This document shows positions 59,895 through 64,000 of a DNA stretch of 64,000 nt, one piece after another (position 1 is the stretch's first letter; each line of letters opens with the position of its first letter). The stretch lies in assembly GCA_944381435.1 (NCBI GenBank), contig CALWLD010000005.1, positions 1 through 64,000 of the forward strand, given 5' to 3'. This stretch comes from an uncultured Clostridia bacterium. Lineage in GTDB: Bacteria > Bacillota > Clostridia > Lachnospirales > CAG-274. Position numbers and translations under genes: made by a program. The notes beneath the pieces are model-generated. The model was not told the origin of the DNA. It did no database searches and was given only the letters and a program-made list of their open reading frames with translations.

Positions 59895-61208
59895 TTAATA
59901 ATTATATATAGGTTTAAATTTTTTATAATAATAAAGACAAACCAAAGCTCCCAAAAGCCTTGCAATAGGTACGGCAAGCCAAGCTCCCGTTACTCCAAAA
60001 AACATAGGTAACACAACAATGCCTGTGCTTTCAAAAACAAGAGCTCTTAAAAAAGATATAATAGCAGATACTCTTCCGTTTGAAAAGGCAGTAAACATAC
60101 CAGAGATAAATATTAATATACCAACAATTAAGAAACTAACAGAATATATTTTTAAGCCGTCCATTGTTAATTTAAAAACATTTGTTCCAGGCTCTGTAAA
60201 AAATCTTACCAACAAAGATGAAGAGCTAATAATAATTATATAAGCTATAAAAGATATTAAAAATACAAGCTTTATGCTTATAGAAATTAAGCTTTTTAAC
60301 ATAGGTATATCTTTGTTGCCGTAAAAAAAGCTAATACGAGGAGCAACCCCTATAGAATAGCCTAAAAATACAGCTGTAACTAAATATTGTATGTAAAGGA
60401 TAATAGTTATAGCAGCAACCCCGTCTTCTCCAACGTATTTAAGCATAACAACGTTAAAAAGGAAAGTTATTATACCGCTTGATAGCTGGGAAACCATTTC
60501 TGATGAACCGTTAGAGCAAGATTTTAAGATAACAGCTTTATTTTTGCTAGGTTTTGTAAAGTGTAAAAGGCTAGTTTTTTTAATAAAAAAGGATAAGCCT
60601 ATAAGAGCAGGCACAGCATAGCCAAGCCCTGTAGCTATGGCAGCACCTTTTATGCCAAAACCAAAAGTTACTATAAACAAATAGTCAAGGACAATGTTTA
60701 ATATACCCCCAGATACAGAAAGTATTAAAGCAATTTTTGCCTTGTTGATAGCTACCAAAAATTGTTCTACAACGTATTTAAGCATAGTAGGTGTTGCAAA
60801 AACTATCATATAAAACAAATAGCTTTTTGTATAATCATATAAGCTATTTTCTGCTTGCAAAAGCTTTAATATATATTCTATAAAGATTATGCTAGCTATA
60901 ATAATTGCTATGCTAAGGCAAAAAGTAAATAATATTATCAAAGAAAAGTCTCTTTTAGCCTCTATCTCCTTACCTTCTCCAAGCTTTGTCATAACTAAAG
61001 CACAGCCACCACTGCCTAGCATAATAGATGTTCCAAGAAGAAAATTAACATAAGGATAGGCAATGTTTACAGCAGAAAGAGCATCTGTACCCACAAACCT
61101 AGATACAAAAGCACCATCTACTATGGTATATAAAGACATAAAAGACATCATAAGTATGGTAGGAAAAACCAACCTAAAAACTTGAGATATTTTAAACTTA
61201 CTTTCCAT
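59895..61208 (-). CDS. MATE-family efflux pump, paralogue 1
   Basis: The 437-residue protein has twelve predicted membrane helices in two six-helix halves and belongs to the MATE drug/sodium antiporters of the MepA-like group. Conserved points include SLYTIVDGAFVSRFVGTDALSAVNIAYP (in part), GSGGCALVMTKLGEG, and KAALATGLGYAVPA-like GAAIATGLGYAVPALIGL in the middle. It is the same length as, and very similar to, the next pump. I start at ATG 61208, directly after AAGGAG; seven extra codons upstream fall in the ribosome site. An R1 element forms most of its 5' leader, and the promoter upstream resembles the MerR-type promoter of paralogue 2 but with a shorter spacer. Confidence 0.9.
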   Translation of the reverse strand: MESKFKISQVFRLVFPTILMMSFMSLYTIVDGAFVSRFVGTDALSAVNIAYPYVNFLLGTSIMLGSGGCALVMTKLGEGKEIEAKRDFSLIILFTFCLSIAIIIASIIFIEYILKLLQAENSLYDYTKSYLFYMIVFATPTMLKYVVEQFLVAINKAKIALILSVSGGILNIVLDYLFIVTFGFGIKGAAIATGLGYAVPALIGLSFFIKKTSLLHFTKPSKNKAVILKSCSNGSSEMVSQLSSGIITFLFNVVMLKYVGEDGVAAITIILYIQYLVTAVFLGYSIGVAPRISFFYGNKDIPMLKSLISISIKLVFLISFIAYIIIISSSSLLVRFFTEPGTNVFKLTMDGLKIYSVSFLIVGILIFISGMFTAFSNGRVSAIISFLRALVFESTGIVVLPMFFGVTGAWLAVPIARLLGALVCLYYYKKFKPIYNY

Positions 61209-61223
61209 AAAAAACTCCTTATA

Positions 61224-61310
61224 AATCAATTTTTACCACTTTATGTTCAAAAACAGGCACTCCTAAAATTTTTTTAATTAAAAAATTAAGAGGTGCCTTA
61301 GTTATAATTA
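61224..61310 (-). repeat. R1 element, copy e, in a 5' leader
   Basis: On the minus strand this copy starts AATTATAACTAAGGCACCTCTTA, then AATTTTTTAATT facing AATTAAAAAAATT, then TTTTAGGAGTGCCTG and the second hairpin GTTTTTGAACATAAAG. It ends directly before the AAGGAG ribosome site of MATE paralogue 1 and lies downstream of that gene's predicted promoter, so it should be transcribed as part of the leader. Confidence 0.7.
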
Positions 61311-61328
61311 ATAAATTATCTAAAGGAT

Positions 61329-61357
61329 ATGATAAACTATAAAAAATATATAGTCAA
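61329..61357 (-). promoter_or_regulatory. Promoter of MATE paralogue 1 (17-base spacer)
   Basis: On the minus strand, TTGACT (61357-61352), a 17-base spacer and TATCAT (61334-61329). The outer parts (TTGACTAT and TATAGTTTATCATAT) equal those of paralogue 2, but the centre is two bases shorter and lacks the CAGT-ACTG dyad. Confidence 0.6.
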
Positions 61358-61377
61358 TATTAATCTTTATATATTTT

Positions 61378-61505
61378 AAACTGTAGACAAAATAAATATT
61401 TATCAAAAATTTAAGCCATAGCCCACGGGGTGCGGGGTGTCCTCGCGTAGGGCGGTGGGTGGGTTTAGATAATTACAAAAAAGGTGTCAACTTTGTCAAC
61501 AATCT
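61378..61505 (+). repeat. R2 module B copy between the MATE paralogues
   Basis: It starts AAACTGTAGACAAAATAAAT, has the GC-rich core CCACGGGGTGCGGGGTGTCC, and ends with GGTGTCAACTTTGTCAACAA, a decayed form of the GTCGACTTTGTCGAC hairpin of the full copies. Confidence 0.65.
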
Positions 61506-62819
61506 TTAATATTTATATATTTTTTTATATTTTTTATAAAATAAAAAGCAGATAAAAAGGGCAAAACATTCAGCTATAGGAACAGCAAGCCATATACCAT
61601 TTACGCCTAAAAATATAGGTAAGATTATAATAAATCCACTTTCAAAGATAAGTGTTTTAGAAAAAGATACTATAGCAGATATTTTACCGTTTGAAAATGC
61701 AGTAAACATAGCAGACGTAAATATGTTAAAGCCTACAATTAAAAAGCTAAAAGAAAATATTTTTAAGCCATTTATTGTAATATCAAATACATCTGTACCT
61801 TTTCTTGCAAAAAAACCTACTAAAACAGGAGAAGCAATCAATATGAAAATAAATATACAGATAGATAAGGTAGCTATAAACTTTAAGCTAAAATTTATAA
61901 TACCTTTTGTCATATAGCTATCTTTATTTCCGTAAAAATAGCTTATTTTAGGAGATATCCCCATAGAATAGCCTAAAAATACAGCAGTTACTAAAAACTG
62001 TATATATAAAACAATAGTTATGGAAGATACACCAGCTTCACCAACATATTTAAGCATTGCTACGTTAAATAAAAAGGTTACAATACCGCTTGATAGCTGG
62101 GTTACCATTTCAGATGAACCGTTATAGCAAGATGCTAAAATTACCTTTATATTTTTGCTAGGTTTCATAAAGTGTAATAAATTTGTGTTTTTAATAAAAA
62201 ATGAAAGTCCTATTATAGCAGGGATAGCATATCCAAGGCCTGTAGCAATGGCAGCACCTTTTATACCAAGGTTAAATGTAACTATAAAAACATAATCTAG
62301 TATAATATTTAATATACCACCTAACAAGGTTAAGATAAGAGCTATAGTAGGCTTATTTATAGCTATTAAAAATTGCTCTACAATAGATTTTAAAATAGTA
62401 GGTGTTGCAAAAAGTATCATATAAAATAAATAATCTTTAGCATAAGGATATAAAGAGCCTTCTGCTTTTAAAAGCTTTAAAAGGTTTTCTATAAAAACAA
62501 GGCTTAATACAGTTATTATAATGCTTATGATAAATGCAAATGTAATTATTAAAGAAAAATCTTTTTTAGCCTCTATCTCTTTATCTTCTCCTAGCTTTTT
62601 CATAACTAAAGCACAGCCACCGCTACTTAGCATAATTGATATACCAAGCAAAAAATTAACATAAGGAAAAGCTATGTTAATGCCAGATAGGGCAGTGGTG
62701 CTTACAAAGTTAGATACAAAAGCACCATCTACCATAGTATATAAAGATAAAAACATCATCATAAGTATGGTAGGAGTTGTTATTTTAACAATTTGTGATA
62801 GCTTAAAGTTTTCACTCAT
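61506..62819 (-). CDS. MATE-family efflux pump, paralogue 2
   Basis: This 437-residue MATE transporter is a close paralogue of the pump at 59895, clearly a tandem duplicate: both share KFNISQ/KLSQ-type starts, PTILMM, SLYTMVDGAFVSNFVSTTALS and SSGGCALVMKKLGE in the same places. Substrate is unknown; the family exports cationic drugs and dyes or other compounds in exchange for sodium or protons. It diverges from a MerR-type regulator gene across 81 bases that contain a classical 19-base-spacer MerR promoter, so effector-dependent induction is likely. ATG 62819 follows AAAGGAG. Confidence 0.92.
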   Translation of the reverse strand: MSENFKLSQIVKITTPTILMMMFLSLYTMVDGAFVSNFVSTTALSGINIAFPYVNFLLGISIMLSSGGCALVMKKLGEDKEIEAKKDFSLIITFAFIISIIITVLSLVFIENLLKLLKAEGSLYPYAKDYLFYMILFATPTILKSIVEQFLIAINKPTIALILTLLGGILNIILDYVFIVTFNLGIKGAAIATGLGYAIPAIIGLSFFIKNTNLLHFMKPSKNIKVILASCYNGSSEMVTQLSSGIVTFLFNVAMLKYVGEAGVSSITIVLYIQFLVTAVFLGYSMGISPKISYFYGNKDSYMTKGIINFSLKFIATLSICIFIFILIASPVLVGFFARKGTDVFDITINGLKIFSFSFLIVGFNIFTSAMFTAFSNGKISAIVSFSKTLIFESGFIIILPIFLGVNGIWLAVPIAECFALFICFLFYKKYKKIYKY

Positions 62820-62853
62820 AATAAGCTCCTTTCATTGATTTAGCTTAATAAAT

Positions 62854-62884
62854 ATGATAAACTATACAGTAACTGGATAGTCAA
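62854..62884 (-). promoter_or_regulatory. MerR-type promoter and operator for MATE paralogue 2
   Basis: On the minus strand, TTGACT (62884-62879), a 19-base spacer and TATCAT (62859-62854). The spacer region holds the dyad ACTATCCAGT-T-ACTGTATAGT. A 19-base spacer with a central dyad is the hallmark of promoters that MerR-family activators untwist. Confidence 0.8.
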
Positions 62885-62900
62885 GAGGAGATTTATAAAA

Positions 62901-63722
62901 ATGAAAGAAAATTTTGAAAAATATCTTACAACAAACCAATTTGCCAAAATGTATAATATAAATAAAAAAACATTAATATATTATGATGAAATAAACCTTT
63001 TTAAGCCTTACTTTGTAAAAGAAAACGGATATAGATATTATTCCATACATCAAGGGAGCTTGTTTGAGGTTATCCTCATATTAAAGCAACTAGGTATGCC
63101 CCTTAAAGCTATAAAAGAATACTTAAAAAACAGAAACCCAGAAGAGCTAAACAATATATTACTAGAGCAAAAAGAAAATATAGAAAAACAGGTAGAAGAG
63201 CTTAACAGAATAAATAATATTATAAAAAACAGGCTTAATATTCTAGATAGCTATAAAGATATAAAAATAGGAAATATGCAGATAGAAGATTTAGAAGAAG
63301 AATATTTAGTTTTATCTAGCAATATGGAAAGCTTAGATGAAATTAACATAGGAAAGAGCCTTTGTGAATATGTATCTAAAATGTATAATAACAAGATATA
63401 TAATGGTTTTTGTTTAGGTGCTATGATAAAAGATAAAAACATAATAGAAGGAAATTATCTAAATTATTCTTATTTTTATACAAAGCTAGAGAAAAAGCCT
63501 AAAAACATAGAATATTTTACAAAGCCAAAGGGGAAATATTTAGTTTTTTATTATAAGGGGCATTGGACTAAATTTTATGAAATATACAGCATAGCAAAAG
63601 ATTATTTAGCAAAAAATAATTTAAAAATATCAGGATATAGCTATGAAGAATACATCAAAGATGATGCTACAGCTAAAACAGAAGAAGATTATATAACAAA
63701 ATTTATGATACAAATATCTTGA
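62901..63722 (+). CDS. MerR-family regulator with a GyrI-like effector domain (BmrR type)
   Basis: The 273-residue protein has an N-terminal MerR winged helix (FAKMYNINKKTLIYYDEINLFKPYFVKENGYRYY, in part, residues 16-50), a long dimerisation helix (about 80-118) and a C-terminal domain (about 120-270) like the GyrI/BmrR effector-binding fold, with GKYLVFYYKGHWTKFYEIY as the most typical section. Such regulators bind drugs or metabolites and activate an adjacent pump gene, as BmrR does for bmr. It diverges from MATE paralogue 2, whose promoter has the correct spacing and dyad. The ribosome site AGAGGAG precedes ATG 62901. Confidence 0.9.
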   Translation: MKENFEKYLTTNQFAKMYNINKKTLIYYDEINLFKPYFVKENGYRYYSIHQGSLFEVILILKQLGMPLKAIKEYLKNRNPEELNNILLEQKENIEKQVEELNRINNIIKNRLNILDSYKDIKIGNMQIEDLEEEYLVLSSNMESLDEINIGKSLCEYVSKMYNNKIYNGFCLGAMIKDKNIIEGNYLNYSYFYTKLEKKPKNIEYFTKPKGKYLVFYYKGHWTKFYEIYSIAKDYLAKNNLKISGYSYEEYIKDDATAKTEEDYITKFMIQIS

Positions 63723-63747
63723 AAAATAAAAAATATTATGATAAAAT
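63719..63747 (+). promoter_or_regulatory. Possible promoter of the gapN-like gene
   Basis: TTGAAA (63719-63724), a 17-base spacer and TAAAAT (63742-63747). It overlaps the stop codon of the MerR gene. Confidence 0.45.
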
Positions 63748-63784
63748 GGACTAAAAAAATAGGAAATGATAGGAGGTATTAATA

Positions 63785-64000
63785 ATGTTTCAAAATATAA
63801 AAGAAAATGATAAATACAAAAACCTTGTAAACGGAAAATGGATAAATAGCGAAAATAACGAATATATAGAAATAAAATCTGTTTTAGATGGCTCTACCAT
63901 TGGCTTTGTGCCTGCTATGAGCCAAAAAGAAGTGGATTTTGTCCTTGAAAACGCTAAAGATGCTCAAAAAAAATGGAGAGAAACATCTATAGATGAAAGA
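63785..64000 (+). CDS. gapN: NADP-dependent glyceraldehyde-3-phosphate dehydrogenase-like aldehyde dehydrogenase (partial)
   Basis: Only the first 72 residues are in the window; the gene runs off the right edge. The sequence MFQNIKENDKYKNLVNGKWI, then IEIKSVLDGSTIGFVPAMSQ and EVDFVLENAKDAQKKWRE, is the N-terminal part of an aldehyde dehydrogenase and is close to clostridial GapN, which oxidises glyceraldehyde 3-phosphate to 3-phosphoglycerate with NADP, making NADPH while bypassing ATP formation. The catalytic cysteine and cofactor residues lie outside the window, so the exact member cannot be proved. A strong AGGAGG lies 8 bases before ATG 63785. Confidence 0.75.
   Translation, partial: MFQNIKENDKYKNLVNGKWINSENNEYIEIKSVLDGSTIGFVPAMSQKEVDFVLENAKDAQKKWRETSIDER

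Overview
The window comes from the chromosome of a spore-forming, AT-rich clostridium-like Firmicute. Evidence: a Spo0A with the sporulation-specific DNA-binding helix, a YyaC-type spore protein, T-box leaders in front of serS and ileS, strong AGGAGG-type ribosome sites, many TTG starts, an S-layer-type protein, an IleS of the long second type and an LL-diaminopimelate aminotransferase. I cannot name the species.

Layout. 0.1-4.4 kb is a sporulation locus: yyaC diverges from a run encoding a membrane LysM protein with a decayed JAMM-like domain, a small soluble histidine kinase, a CYTH phosphatase-like protein and spo0A. 4.8-6.8 kb holds a short-chain dehydrogenase and cca on the minus strand. 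6.9-16.3 kb holds tcdA, a UDP-GlcNAc 2-epimerase and the whole F1Fo ATP synthase set (atpZ, atpI, atpBEFHAGDC); the c subunit carries the sodium-binding residue pattern. 16.4-23.1 kb is more accessory: a methyltransferase behind a possible leader-peptide attenuator, a solitary amino-acid-type binding lipoprotein, and a 4.6 kb BspA-like leucine-rich-repeat surface-protein gene broken by three in-frame stops. 23-36 kb mixes secreted or membrane proteins of unclear role with recX, serS, a YesL-type protein, trxB and a FlgN-like gene. 36.5-46.7 kb holds T-box-ileS, dapL, a second aminotransferase, a two-gene chromate-type transporter, a glycosyltransferase and an SLH-anchored S41 protease. 46.8-59.8 kb is the conserved origin-side block on the minus strand (rpmH, rnpA, yidD, yidC, jag, mnmE, mnmG, rsmG, noc, then a GNAT gene, pth and mfd), but dnaA is not beside rpmH; two MATE pumps and a divergent MerR regulator sit there instead. 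The window ends inside a gapN-like gene.

The least explained feature is a set of interspersed non-coding repeats. Family R1 is a two-hairpin element (six copies seen), found either directly before ribosome sites or directly after gene ends; its second hairpin keeps its pairing while its bases change. Family R2 is a composite of two GC-rich modules and several short hairpins. Two full copies lie in opposite orientation about 31 kb apart, and partial copies lie at 43.6, 53.5 and 61.4 kb, two of them between long perfect direct repeats. I do not recognise either family. All coordinates, motifs and repeats were read by eye; no alignment or database search was run.
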